Source: RGIG3159 sp034927685
Lineage (GTDB): Bacteria > Bacillota > Clostridia > Oscillospirales > Oscillospiraceae
Assembly: GCA_034927685.1 (NCBI GenBank)
Contig: JAYFPO010000018.1
Span: forward strand, 1-43,980
DNA length: 43,980 nt
Reading direction: 5' to 3'
In this document: piece after piece, positions 7,087 through 15,544 of the stretch
Layout: each line of letters begins with the position of its first letter
Numbering within the stretch: the stretch's first letter is position 1
Notes under the pieces: generated by a model
The model's input: the letters and a program-made list of their open reading frames with translations, nothing else
Database searches by the model: none
What the model was told of the DNA's origin: nothing
Program-made: the position numbers and the translations under genes

Positions 7087-8268
7087 TCAGGCAAGCGCCT
7101 TAAATGTCAACAGCTTGTCGCGATAGGATTCATATTGCTTTTGTCGTGCGGCGATTTCGGCAGGCAGACCGGTGGTGATGTCGCTGCAGAGAGTGTCGAA
7201 GCGGTCAAGGATGGTTACGATGCGTTTGACGTTTTCAAATTGCGGCACTGGAATAGGTATTCTATTCAAGTTATCTTGTGTCAATTTTGGTTGTGCCGCT
7301 GCTGAAATGTACCTACTCAAGTCAATTGAATTTAGGTATATCTCTATGAATCTGCGCATTTCTCTCGAATGAAATTTCAAAATGTGTGCATGGTTGTTAA
7401 CCCATGTTTTCCCGGAAATTGAAAAGGCGATAGGCATGCTTCTGGCAAGCAAATTTGCGCCATCTTCAGAAATGAGAAGATATTCGCCATCAAAAATAAA
7501 TTGATCCACATAATCAACAATTCCAGACGCGCCATAATATGGATATACCCCGGCCTCACGTTGACTCCTAGTAACAGGCTTTCGTTGACGGTCACAGTTG
7601 TCCGATATCTCATTCAAGGTTTTAAATGGCACATCTTCCCCAAAGGTCAGCAGCTGATCTCGATAATACCCATACTGCTTTTTTCTCGCTGTAAGCTCCG
7701 CTGTAAGCTCCGCCGTAAGCTCCGCTGTAAGCTCCGTAAAATTGTCCAGAATGCGGACAATTTCATTCTGCACCGGCAGAGGGGGAACGGGAATAACCGC
7801 TTTACCAATTCCTTCTGCTGAAATTGCGCATATCTTCCCAGAAGAAACATATTTCTTTATCTGATTATGATAGGAATCCGTACGCAAACAATACGAAATG
7901 TACTTTGAGTCTATATTGTGCTTTAAGATATAACACGCATCATGCACAGCAATCGGATCATCGCCCAAATAGGCTACAGCAATACCAATATCAATGTTGT
8001 TCTCACCCGCACCAACTATTATGACATCATTCTTTTGCGCATATCTAAGTTTGGATGAAAGACTTGGGCTCACGCATGATTTGGTTTTATTCGTCCAGAT
8101 TCCGTAATATGTATACAATTCTCCGTAATGAATACACGGTATACCCTCATCAACAACATCCGCATGAACAAAACGTTTTCCTCTGGTAAGTGTCCCGATT
8201 TCAGTAAGTGCTCGATATTCCACCCCGTCCGGGCACAACTCCGCAATCAATTCTTCCAGTCTGCTCAT
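7087..8268 (-). CDS. hsdS: Type I restriction-modification specificity subunit HsdS
   Basis: DNA-recognition subunit giving the bipartite target of the HsdM/HsdS methylase and the full restriction complex. The 393 residues show two target-recognition domains (about 1-165 and 215-355), each followed by a conserved helix region; the two ends are similar (KKQYGYYRDQLLTF and RQKQYESYRDKLLTF). The central spacer carries four ELTA units in a row, the TAEL-type spacer of EcoR124I/EcoDXXI relatives, where repeat number sets the gap between the two half-sites. Its ATG overlaps the hsdM stop (ATGA). The recognition sequence cannot be read from the protein. Confidence 0.93.
   Translation of the reverse strand: MSRLEELIAELCPDGVEYRALTEIGTLTRGKRFVHADVVDEGIPCIHYGELYTYYGIWTNKTKSCVSPSLSSKLRYAQKNDVIIVGAGENNIDIGIAVAYLGDDPIAVHDACYILKHNIDSKYISYCLRTDSYHNQIKKYVSSGKICAISAEGIGKAVIPVPPLPVQNEIVRILDNFTELTAELTAELTAELTARKKQYGYYRDQLLTFGEDVPFKTLNEISDNCDRQRKPVTRSQREAGVYPYYGASGIVDYVDQFIFDGEYLLISEDGANLLARSMPIAFSISGKTWVNNHAHILKFHSREMRRFIEIYLNSIDLSRYISAAAQPKLTQDNLNRIPIPVPQFENVKRIVTILDRFDTLCSDITTGLPAEIAARQKQYESYRDKLLTFKALA
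7688..7735 (-). repeat. Four 12-bp tandem repeats in hsdS (TAEL spacer)
   Basis: Four consecutive copies of a 12-bp unit (plus-strand form GCTGTAAGCTCC, third copy with one C/T change) encode ELTA four times in the central helix of HsdS. Slippage changes protein length by 4 residues per unit without a frameshift. Confidence 0.92.
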
Positions 8269-9896
8269 TCGCCCGCCTCCGCCTCGCCAAGGGCCTCGCT
8301 TCGCGCGGTTGCTGGCTTGACGTTCGCCCGCGGGCTCGCCTCGATCTCCTCGATGATGTTCCGAATGGCTTCCCGCAGTTCCTCCTCGCGCAGCACGATC
8401 TCTTCAATCTCCGCGTTCAGCTTTCCGATATCCACCTTTTCGCGGGTGTCCTCCGCCTCCACATAGGTGGAAACGGAAAGGTTATACTCGTTCTCCACGA
8501 TTTCCTCGTAGGCCGCCAGATGGGAGAAATGCGCAATTTCCGCCCGTTTGGCAAAGGTATCCACGATCCGCGCAATGTTTTCCGGGGTCAGCTTGTTGTT
8601 GTTTGTGACCTTAATACACTGATCGGATGCGTCAAGGAACAGCGTCTTGTTGTTGTGCTTGTTTTTCTTCATCACCAGAATGCAGGTGGCAATGGAAACG
8701 CCGAAGAACAGGTTGCTCGGCAACTGGATGACGCAGTCCACATAGTTGTTGTCCACCAGATACCTGCGGATCTTCTGCTCCGCGCCGCCGCGGTACAGGA
8801 TGCCCGGAAAGCAGACAATGGCCGCCGTGCCGTTGGAGGCCAGCCAGGAAAGGCTGTGCATAATAAACCCCATATCCGCTTTGCTCTTCGGCGCCAGAAC
8901 GCCGGCGGGAGAAAAACGGGGGTCGTTGATGAGCAGCGGGTCTTCATCGCCCGCCCAGTGGAGGGAATAGGGCGGATTGGATACGATCAGCTCAAACGGC
9001 TCGTCGTCCCAGTGCTGCGGCGCGGTCAGGGTGTCCTCACAGGCGACGCTGAATTCGTCAAAGCCGACGTCGTGCAGGAACATGTTGATGCGGCAGAGGT
9101 TGTAGGTGGTGATATTGATCTCCTGCCCATAGAAGCCGTTGCGGATTGCCTTCTTGCCCAGAATTTTTTCCGCTTTCAACAGCAGCGAGCCGGAACCGCA
9201 GGCGGGGTCGTAGACCTTGTTGATCTCGGTCTTGCCCACGGTGCCCAGCCTGGTCAATAGCTCGGACACTTCGGCAGGCGTATAGAATTCGCCGCCGGAT
9301 TTTCCGGCGTTGGAGGCGTACATGGCCATCAGATACTCGTATGCGTCGCCAAAAGCATCAATGGAATGATCTTTCACCTCGCCAAGGTTCATCTCGCCGA
9401 CGCCGTTCAGCAGCTTGACCAGCTTCTCGTTGCGCTTTGCCACGGTGGAACCCAGCTTGTTGCTGTTGACGTCAAAATCGTCAAAAAGACCGGCAAAGTT
9501 GCCTTCCGCCTCGCTGCCTTTCGCGGAATCCTCGATGTGGCGGAATATGCGCTCCAGCGTTTCGTTCAGGTTGTCGTCGTTTGCGGCCTTGGCCCGCACG
9601 TTGCAGAACAGCTCGCTCGGCAACATGAAAATGCCTTTTTCCTGCACCAGCCCATCCCGGGCTTCTTCGGCTTCGGCATCCGGCAACGCCGCGAAATCGA
9701 AGTCCATGTTGCCGGTTTTGTGTTCGCCGCTGTTGATATAGCTGCACAGGTTTTCGGAGATATAGCGATAGAACATTGTGCCGAGCACATAGTTCTTGAA
9801 GTCCCAGCCGTCGACCGCCCCGCGCAGATCATCCGCAATTGCCCAGATCGCGCGGTGCAGCTCGTCCCGTTCCTGTTCTTTTTTGGTATCGATCAA
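8265..9896 (-). CDS. hsdM: Type I restriction-modification methyltransferase subunit HsdM
   Basis: N6-adenine methyltransferase subunit: with HsdS it methylates host DNA, with HsdR it forms the restriction complex. An N-terminal helical HsdM domain (IWAIADDLRGAVDGWDFKNY) precedes the SAM-binding motif DPACGSGSLL near residue 230 and the catalytic NPPYS near 305. I chose the TTG at 9896 (MIDTKKEQERDELHR, 543 residues): GGAGGAAA lies 9 nt upstream and the TTG overlaps the stop of the preceding regulator as TTGA. The frame continues upstream, but that extension overlaps the regulator gene and resembles nothing. The end overlaps hsdS by 4 nt. Confidence 0.94.
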   Translation of the reverse strand: MIDTKKEQERDELHRAIWAIADDLRGAVDGWDFKNYVLGTMFYRYISENLCSYINSGEHKTGNMDFDFAALPDAEAEEARDGLVQEKGIFMLPSELFCNVRAKAANDDNLNETLERIFRHIEDSAKGSEAEGNFAGLFDDFDVNSNKLGSTVAKRNEKLVKLLNGVGEMNLGEVKDHSIDAFGDAYEYLMAMYASNAGKSGGEFYTPAEVSELLTRLGTVGKTEINKVYDPACGSGSLLLKAEKILGKKAIRNGFYGQEINITTYNLCRINMFLHDVGFDEFSVACEDTLTAPQHWDDEPFELIVSNPPYSLHWAGDEDPLLINDPRFSPAGVLAPKSKADMGFIMHSLSWLASNGTAAIVCFPGILYRGGAEQKIRRYLVDNNYVDCVIQLPSNLFFGVSIATCILVMKKNKHNNKTLFLDASDQCIKVTNNNKLTPENIARIVDTFAKRAEIAHFSHLAAYEEIVENEYNLSVSTYVEAEDTREKVDIGKLNAEIEEIVLREEELREAIRNIIEEIEASPRANVKPATARSEALGEAEAGE

Positions 9897-10117
9897 GACT
9901 CGTTTCCTCCGTTTTCGTCCGGCATATGATCCATCCTGTCGCCGTAGTTGCAGCCGCGCGCATGGCAGACCTTGCCCGGCGCGCAAAACGCAACCGGCTG
10001 GTCCCGGCGCATCTTTGTCATGGTATCGGGTGACATTCCGGTTGTCGGCACCAGATCGTGCCTGCTCGTTTTCTTGTCCGCAGGCAGGTTCCAGCGCTTG
10101 TGGTAGGAAACAGCCAT
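9893..10117 (-). CDS. Short Cro/C1-type helix-turn-helix regulator upstream of hsdM
   Basis: A 74-residue protein whose middle, GMSPDTMTKMRRDQPV, and C-terminal GCNYGDRMDHMPDE fit the small Cro/C1 helix-turn-helix family that often precedes type I restriction operons in clostridia. Its stop overlaps the hsdM TTG start (TTGA), so it heads the operon. AGGAGAG precedes the ATG. Several usually hydrophobic positions are replaced (NLPADKK and FCAPGKVCHARG where leucine- and isoleucine-rich helices are expected), so it may be diverged or degrading. Likely role, by inference, is control of the restriction operon. Confidence 0.7.
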   Translation of the reverse strand: MAVSYHKRWNLPADKKTSRHDLVPTTGMSPDTMTKMRRDQPVAFCAPGKVCHARGCNYGDRMDHMPDENGGNES

Positions 10118-10159
10118 GCTATCTCTCCTGTTGCAACATTTTTCAGCAAAATTTTACTT

Positions 10160-10188
10160 ATTGTAACACGAAAAAGCAGCGACCACAA
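10160..10188 (-). promoter_or_regulatory. Promoter of the restriction-modification operon
   Basis: On the minus strand -35 TTGTGG (10183-10188), a 17-nt spacer and -10 TACAAT (10160-10165) lie about 45 nt before the regulator ATG. The cassette therefore carries its own promoter and can be expressed in the lysogen independently of phage genes. Confidence 0.65.
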
Positions 10189-10343
10189 GGCCTTGCGACT
10201 GTCTCAATCGGGGATGAATACAAAAAAACCCGCAAAATGTCCCACGGAACATTTTGGGTCATTTTGAGCGCCAGGTGGCGAAAACTGCCATAACCTCCGA
10301 GCAGGCAAGTCCTCGGCGTCGTTTTCGATCTCCGCCGCAGCAC

Positions 10344-10392
10344 AAAAAAACCGGCATAGCTGGCAGATCTCTGCCAAACTATGCCGATTTTT
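10344..10392 (-). terminator. Terminator of the lysis/late operon
   Basis: On the minus strand CGGCATAG pairs with CTATGCCG, with an inner stem TGGCAG-ATCT-CTGCCA in opposite phase, followed by seven U. It lies about 50 nt after the endolysin stop and ends the late transcript. Confidence 0.85.
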
Positions 10393-10439
10393 CCGGGATC
10401 ATCCATCCCAAGGTGCGCCCTTTCAAAGGCGCGCTGAAA

Positions 10440-11390
10440 TCATATCCGCTCTGTGTACTTGAGGCAGATCCACCCTGCCCCCGATTTCAGTCGGCCCCAG
10501 CCGTCCTGCTCCTCGACCACGGTGTAGCCCCCGCCGTTTGGCAGCGCCATGACAACGCCGTAGCCGGTGCCGGGGCCGCTGCGGACGTTGAGGGCCGATG
10601 CTGTGACCCGCACCACATAGCCGGGATCGGTGCTTGTTGCGGCGGTAGTGGCGGCAGGATAGACCTGGTCGCCCTCCGCGTCAAATACCGCATAGCCGCT
10701 CCTGCAAGCCGCCGTAGCGTAGTCCAGATTGGAAAATGCCCCGATTTGGCTTGCTGCATCTGCCCACGTCTTGCGGATGCGGTAGAGCTGCGCGGGAGCC
10801 GCAGACGGGGCTGCTGGTGCCTCCGTGTTTGACGATCCGCCCATCGCGTCCGCAACGTCCCGCCGCAGTTGCAGCAGGCTGTAACCCATGCCGAGACCGT
10901 TCCAGAGATGCTCCGGGTCTACATGGTCAGTGTTGCTCATGTGTTGCCTGGTGATTTCCCCGTGGGTCCAGATCGCCGTGTACGGGTCCCAGCCGTACGT
11001 CCGGCAAAGCCGCGCAATCAGCCAGACCGCGTTGCGATAGGTCGCCTCCGCATAAGCCTGCGCCGCCGCCAGATCGGAGACGGTAAAGCTCGCGCCTGAC
11101 GTGTACTTGATCTGCGACGGCTCGCCCATCTCAATGCCCAAATATTTGCCGTTGCCAGGAGAGCAGACATGCCAGCACTTATAATGGTCTGGCATACAGT
11201 GATAGATCGTCTCGTCGTCCAGGACGTAGTGGACCACATAGGGGCTCGCGTCACGGTCCCAGTAGTCCCGCAGCACCTTCGCCGCGGGTTGCGGGCAACC
11301 GATGGAGTGGAGCACAACGCCCTCGGGCGACAGGGGCTCCGCCGCCTTGTAGCGGCGGTTGCCGGTGCAAAGAGCTTCTGTGATGGTCAT
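10440..11390 (-). CDS. Endolysin: N-acetylmuramoyl-L-alanine amidase with C-terminal SH3 domain
   Basis: Phage lysis enzyme cleaving the amide bond between muramic acid and the stem peptide. In 316 residues an Amidase_2/PGRP-type domain occupies about 1-180 (GVVLHSIG near 25-32, VVHYVLDDETIYHCMPD, YLGIEMGEPS, WTHGEITRQHMSNTDHVDPE). A linker rich in Ala, Pro and Ser follows, then a region beginning LYRIRKTWADAASQIGAF, then a bacterial SH3 cell-wall-binding domain (ALNVRSGPGTGYGVV) ending GWICLKYTERI. The ATG overlaps the end of the holin gene (ATGA). It has no signal peptide, consistent with holin-dependent release. Confidence 0.93.
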   Translation of the reverse strand: MTITEALCTGNRRYKAAEPLSPEGVVLHSIGCPQPAAKVLRDYWDRDASPYVVHYVLDDETIYHCMPDHYKCWHVCSPGNGKYLGIEMGEPSQIKYTSGASFTVSDLAAAQAYAEATYRNAVWLIARLCRTYGWDPYTAIWTHGEITRQHMSNTDHVDPEHLWNGLGMGYSLLQLRRDVADAMGGSSNTEAPAAPSAAPAQLYRIRKTWADAASQIGAFSNLDYATAACRSGYAVFDAEGDQVYPAATTAATSTDPGYVVRVTASALNVRSGPGTGYGVVMALPNGGGYTVVEEQDGWGRLKSGAGWICLKYTERI

Positions 11391-11830
11391 TCGGTTTCGC
11401 CTCCGTTATCGCCTTTATCGCGAAGTGCCTGCAGCATTTTTGTTATAAACGCCGGATACTTGACGCCCATCATTCCGACATTCTCCATCAGGCTGATTCC
11501 TTCGTTTCCAATAAAAAACAGCACCATGGCATTGCGGACGTATGCCGCACCAAGTGCTTGATCAAGCAAAACACCAAACCATACGAGTATTAAAATCATG
11601 CCTTTTTTACAGAGTCCTTTGAACCCTACTTTGCTGTCCAGCGCACCGGAATCACTTTTCGGAGAGCGCTTCCAGACCGCTGCGAGTAGAACGCCGGTTA
11701 TGTAGTCCGCCGCCATAAGAAAAACGAGAACACGCATAACTGCGTCCCACCCTCCAAGTGCGTTTGCAATCACGCTTCCAGCAACCGAAAGCGCCGCCAG
11801 CACCGCATTTTTAATTTGTATCGCGTCCAT
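11387..11830 (-). CDS. Phage holin (holin_4 / TcdE-like family)
   Basis: Membrane protein that permeabilises the cytoplasmic membrane so that the endolysin reaches the wall. The 147 residues carry hydrophobic segments (AVLAALSVAGSVIANALGG, VLVFLMAADYITGVLLAAVW, GMILILVWFGVLLDQALG, VLFFIGNEGISLMENVG) and the family signature DYITG followed by SKVGFKGLCKKG. The C-terminus is charged and short. It overlaps the endolysin start by 4 nt. Confidence 0.92.
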   Translation of the reverse strand: MDAIQIKNAVLAALSVAGSVIANALGGWDAVMRVLVFLMAADYITGVLLAAVWKRSPKSDSGALDSKVGFKGLCKKGMILILVWFGVLLDQALGAAYVRNAMVLFFIGNEGISLMENVGMMGVKYPAFITKMLQALRDKGDNGGETE

Positions 11831-11861
11831 TCAATCAATCCCTTTCGTAAAATAACTCATT

Positions 11862-12125
11862 TCAGCTTTCGTCCCCTTCTACTGGCGCTTGCAGGTTATT
11901 AATCATTTCCCTTGCTTCCTCCCGGCCTTGCAGGACCGCGCTGTAGTCCTCGTCCAGCGTTTTTCCGATCAGTTGCGCCTCCATGATCTTGGCTGGGATG
12001 TAATCGGTCTGCTGCAAAAAGGTGCGATAAAATCCCGCCTCGGTCGCGGCCGTGTCACCGTGGCGCGCCTGATACCAGGACAGCGGCTGCATGTGATACC
12101 GGGTAAGGAGTTCCGTTTGTATCAT
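11862..12125 (-). CDS. Small phage protein between tail and holin genes
   Basis: An 87-residue acidic protein without transmembrane segments; I do not recognise its function. It contains FLQQTDYIPAKIMEAQLIG, a phrase common in small proteins at this position of clostridial siphophages. Possible roles are a tail-fibre accessory protein or holin-associated protein, but nothing in the sequence decides this. It lies between the DUF859 structural gene and the holin. Confidence 0.75.
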   Translation of the reverse strand: MIQTELLTRYHMQPLSWYQARHGDTAATEAGFYRTFLQQTDYIPAKIMEAQLIGKTLDEDYSAVLQGREEAREMINNLQAPVEGDES

Positions 12126-12134
12126 ATCGATCCC

Positions 12135-13898
12135 TCATTTCCACTTGCCGATGGCGTAGATGGAGACATAGGCCGTAATGCCGGACGTGGAAACCGGCCG
12201 GTACAGCCACCAGCTCCCGGTACTGGCGGCGCTGTTTCCGCCCGGCTCCACAAACACGATGCCGCCGGACGACCTGCTGGCGAACATCGTCTGTGTCGGG
12301 GTGGCGGTGAAGGTAAACGGGTAGGCGTCCGGCCCATAGGAGTCCGTGCTCTCGTAAAAGACGCCCCACGGCACGGTGCAGCTGACATTGCCGCAGCTTC
12401 GCACGCGCCAGCACTCGGCCACGCCGGAGGCCCACTTTCGCCATGTCCAATAGGCGCTGCTTCCGGACTCCACCACCACGTCCGCAATCGTGTTGCCCTG
12501 CATGCGGATGGGCCAGGCCACGTCTAAGATTCCTTCCGTCTCCGCAACCTTACCAAATGCGAACCCCCTGCCGCTGGCATGAGGGCAGTACGTAACTTCG
12601 GCAGTCGGTACCGATACTTCATAGTCTGCCGAGGAAAAAAAGTCTGAAATTTCAAGCTGGATCACATAAGACGAATCGCTTGAAACGACTGGTGCTGCAG
12701 TAAGAAATTGCGTCGCAGCATCGTGGCTGTAATCTGCGGGGCCGCTGGATATATCGGTATAGGACGAATCCGAAGTTTTGCGGTACCTGAGTACATAATT
12801 GCGGTCGTTTTTGTTTCCAACGGGCGATATCTGATAAGCAAGCGTTACCGCAATACGCTCCCCCTCATCGTCCGCGGTCTGGTCTGGTTTGATGCGCCAC
12901 GCGGCCATTTTACTGATGGACGGGTTTGCGTATGGCAGCACTGTGATCGATGTTGTACCAGTCGCCGTGCGCCCTCTGGTGTCCGTCACCGTCGCGGAGA
13001 TCGTCAGCGTGCCGCTGGACTTAATGACATTCGACGTGAAACTGTAGGTATTATATGTGGTGCCATCCACCGTTACAGCGCACGCCCGTATCCCAGCTCC
13101 GTACTGACTGGACGACGCAACGCCAATTGCCAATGAAGATTTCCACTGAACAAATGCACCGAATTTCGCCGCAAGTCCACTTGTTGCCTCGGTAACGCTG
13201 ATCGTGGGCGTGGAGGGCTTTACAGACGCGGGGACCAAGGCGGTAAACTGGACCGATGCAGACCCGATTGTCGTCGAGCCTGATTTTGTGATGCAGATAA
13301 TCGAGCCGACGCCGGATGCAGCGTTAGGGATTTCCGGGGCCAGTGTAGCGGTTGGGACTGTCCATGTATAGGATGTCTCTGCGTCAAAGGCAAAGTTGAA
13401 ATACTGACTCCCAAATCTGCACTGCAGCTGATGCGTAAAACTGCTGGATGCTCTTGGCAGTGTGATCGTCAGAGTATCGCCCATCGTAACACTGCTGGAT
13501 GACAGCACCGGCACGGTTGCCCGTGGGATCGTATCCAGTGTGATATCAGCAGAGATTGACGTGGACGTAAACGATGTGGACGGGATACCACCTGTAGCGC
13601 TGATCGTGATGGACTTCGTGCCATCTGCGTCGTGGTAAATCCGCGCCGAGGCCGTCATGGCCTGCGTGTTGCTGTTATATGTAATGGTAATCGATCCGCT
13701 GCCGCTGGTCGTGTTGCCGCCAATAATGATGCTGCCGGACCACGCACCCCACGTCTGGTAGCCCGAGTTGGTACGGCTGTAGTACAGCGTGGCGGTCACG
13801 TCGCTGTAGTTGCCGTCGATGGACTGCGATGCAGACCACACAATACGCGGCTGTACATACTGGTTGTTTGTAGATCCTGTAAAATCGCCGGATAGCAT
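12135..13898 (-). CDS. DUF859-type phage minor structural protein
   Basis: A 587-residue protein rich in Ser, Thr, Gly and beta-type repeats, with no signal peptide or transmembrane segment. The N-terminal part resembles the DUF859 siphovirus structural family (QYVQPRIVWSASQSIDGNYS, WSGSIIIGGN, SISADITLDTIPRAT), followed by immunoglobulin-like segments (PSTPTISVTEATSG; VTDTRGRTATGTTSITVLPY) and a C-terminal part including GRGFAFGKVAETEG, a phrase common near the ends of tail-tip proteins. It is probably part of the tail tip or baseplate and may contact the host surface (inference). Its start overlaps the preceding tail gene by 1 nt. Confidence 0.85.
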   Translation of the reverse strand: MLSGDFTGSTNNQYVQPRIVWSASQSIDGNYSDVTATLYYSRTNSGYQTWGAWSGSIIIGGNTTSGSGSITITYNSNTQAMTASARIYHDADGTKSITISATGGIPSTSFTSTSISADITLDTIPRATVPVLSSSSVTMGDTLTITLPRASSSFTHQLQCRFGSQYFNFAFDAETSYTWTVPTATLAPEIPNAASGVGSIICITKSGSTTIGSASVQFTALVPASVKPSTPTISVTEATSGLAAKFGAFVQWKSSLAIGVASSSQYGAGIRACAVTVDGTTYNTYSFTSNVIKSSGTLTISATVTDTRGRTATGTTSITVLPYANPSISKMAAWRIKPDQTADDEGERIAVTLAYQISPVGNKNDRNYVLRYRKTSDSSYTDISSGPADYSHDAATQFLTAAPVVSSDSSYVIQLEISDFFSSADYEVSVPTAEVTYCPHASGRGFAFGKVAETEGILDVAWPIRMQGNTIADVVVESGSSAYWTWRKWASGVAECWRVRSCGNVSCTVPWGVFYESTDSYGPDAYPFTFTATPTQTMFASRSSGGIVFVEPGGNSAASTGSWWLYRPVSTSGITAYVSIYAIGKWK

Positions 13899-15544
13899 TA
13901 GTCCACCACCTTTTTAAACGCCAGGCTGCCATTTGCGCGCGGGATAAAAGCGAACTTGCCAATGCGAAGAGAGTTCGTGAATTCTCCATCTGTGATAAAC
14001 ATTTTTTTGTTACTGATGTACGCCACCTCCACGGCTCCGTCAAAAAAGGAGTTCTTTGTCGGAGACAGCAGTTGCTTGAAACTATTATCTGCGTATCCAA
14101 TGGTAACGCTTCCGTTCTCTCCGCGAATGTAGCTCCCAATTTCATCAAACTTTGCGTCCGCTCCGGACGCCACGTCATCAACATCCTTTTGAATCTTTGT
14201 AAATTTGATTTCTACGGCATCTGCATTTTGGGTAATTTGGGAACTGACTGACGACACCAGCGCATCCGTGTCCGATTTCAGATAATATTCGTCAGATACC
14301 TTGGACAATATCGATTCCGAGCTCTGTAAGATCGCAGAGCTTGTCCGCTGTTCCAGCTCACGGATCGCCTCGCTCTGGCTGGCCTCCGTGTCTGCTTTGA
14401 CCTGTTTCAGCCCGTCTTGCTGCTGCTTTTTGTTCAGCTCCGTAAATCCATAGGTAACGGCGCCGACGGTCAGCTTGTTCTGGGCAGGCTGCAGCGGCTT
14501 CAGGGAAAGCTTCTGGATCAGATATAGGTTCTGCAATCCGTGGGCGGACTGGTGCGGGACGCTGGTGGCTTGTACATAGGTCCCGAGACGCCAGCTGTTA
14601 CAATCCTGCCCTGCTGCCGAAAGATCCGCGGCCGTGATCGTCAGCGAATTGGTTTGCGCAATGCTGCCAGACAGCTGTGCTTTTGCCTTAGTCAACAGAT
14701 TGGATGCTTGGGTGACATCATCCCATGTCACGACGCTGATGATGCGGCCGCCGTACAGCGCCTCTGCGGCTTTGGAATAGACAATATCTCCTGACTTACA
14801 GACGTCATCCGAGGATTCATTCGCCAGGTCTGAAATGGTGATGCGGATGTCCGAATCATCCGGCTTTGCGCCAAGCGGAAGCACGGCCGTGGCAATGTCT
14901 TCGCCGCGCCGCTCTGTTGACAGGCTCAGCAGGTTCACGCCGAAGGAGATCGGCTGATTGGACAGGGTGGTAAAGTCGGCCAGGTAGTCCAGATAGACTC
15001 CATCGGTCTCATGCCGGGGCCATAAGTAGCCGCCCAGGGTGTCCAGCAGCCCCTCCTTCAGCAGTTTCCAGGTGCTGGAATACTCCGTGTCGGATCTGGA
15101 AATATAGTCGTTCGGGTCTGTCACGGTCACGGTCCCCAACTTGAACTGGTGCTCCGCTGGGGCCTGCGCGTTATGGCGCGCAAGCAGGAAAGCAAAATAG
15201 GCTGCGGGGGTTGCAGGATCCGTCTCTGTCGCCGGGAAGGAGAACGGCCGCTGCACCGTGTCCAACAGAAATGACAGATCTCCTTCACAGGTAATGGCCC
15301 GCTGGTTATAAAAGCCCAAGGTGTCATTCAACACGCGGCCCCTAAAGTAGAGTTCCGCGTCCTGATAGACCGTGATAATGGATTTGAGCTTGTTGATCTG
15401 GTCAAAATTTGGGTGATCAGGGTATATGGTAAATTTCAGTGCGCCGGATTTGTTCAGCTCCAGATCCAGAGAAAAGTCTGTGATACGGTAATCCTCCAAA
15501 CGGGCGTCATAGATCAGATTGTCGTCGCTGTATATTGTCCACAT
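13898..15544 (-). CDS. Phage tail protein (tail endopeptidase / tail-lysin-like minor structural protein)
   Basis: A 548-residue baseplate protein of the Gp37/siphovirus ReqiPepy6 and prophage tail endopeptidase group. The N-terminus MWTIYSDDNLIYDARLEDYR and FSLDLELNKSGALKFTIYP are typical; the C-terminal third is coiled coil (QDGLKQVKADTEASQSEAIR; SSILSK-type segments) ending in a region that may bind the next tail-tip protein. The ATG at 15544 is chosen because it overlaps the Dit stop (TAATG) and has AGGAGGG upstream; the frame extends further but without support. In this gene order the protein normally sits on Dit as the tail hub. Confidence 0.88.
   Translation of the reverse strand: MWTIYSDDNLIYDARLEDYRITDFSLDLELNKSGALKFTIYPDHPNFDQINKLKSIITVYQDAELYFRGRVLNDTLGFYNQRAITCEGDLSFLLDTVQRPFSFPATETDPATPAAYFAFLLARHNAQAPAEHQFKLGTVTVTDPNDYISRSDTEYSSTWKLLKEGLLDTLGGYLWPRHETDGVYLDYLADFTTLSNQPISFGVNLLSLSTERRGEDIATAVLPLGAKPDDSDIRITISDLANESSDDVCKSGDIVYSKAAEALYGGRIISVVTWDDVTQASNLLTKAKAQLSGSIAQTNSLTITAADLSAAGQDCNSWRLGTYVQATSVPHQSAHGLQNLYLIQKLSLKPLQPAQNKLTVGAVTYGFTELNKKQQQDGLKQVKADTEASQSEAIRELEQRTSSAILQSSESILSKVSDEYYLKSDTDALVSSVSSQITQNADAVEIKFTKIQKDVDDVASGADAKFDEIGSYIRGENGSVTIGYADNSFKQLLSPTKNSFFDGAVEVAYISNKKMFITDGEFTNSLRIGKFAFIPRANGSLAFKKVVD

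Larger units (their letters stand above)
10118..10439. other. Intergenic segment between restriction operon and endolysin
   Basis: No convincing gene. It contains the restriction-operon promoter (10160-10188), a short stem AAAATGT-N8-ACATTTT near 10235-10257, and the endolysin-operon terminator (10344-10392). Confidence 0.7.

Noticed and set aside
7688..7735. Tandem repeats considered as a CRISPR array
   Set aside because: Units are 12 bp with no spacers and lie in frame inside hsdS; they are the TAEL spacer repeats.
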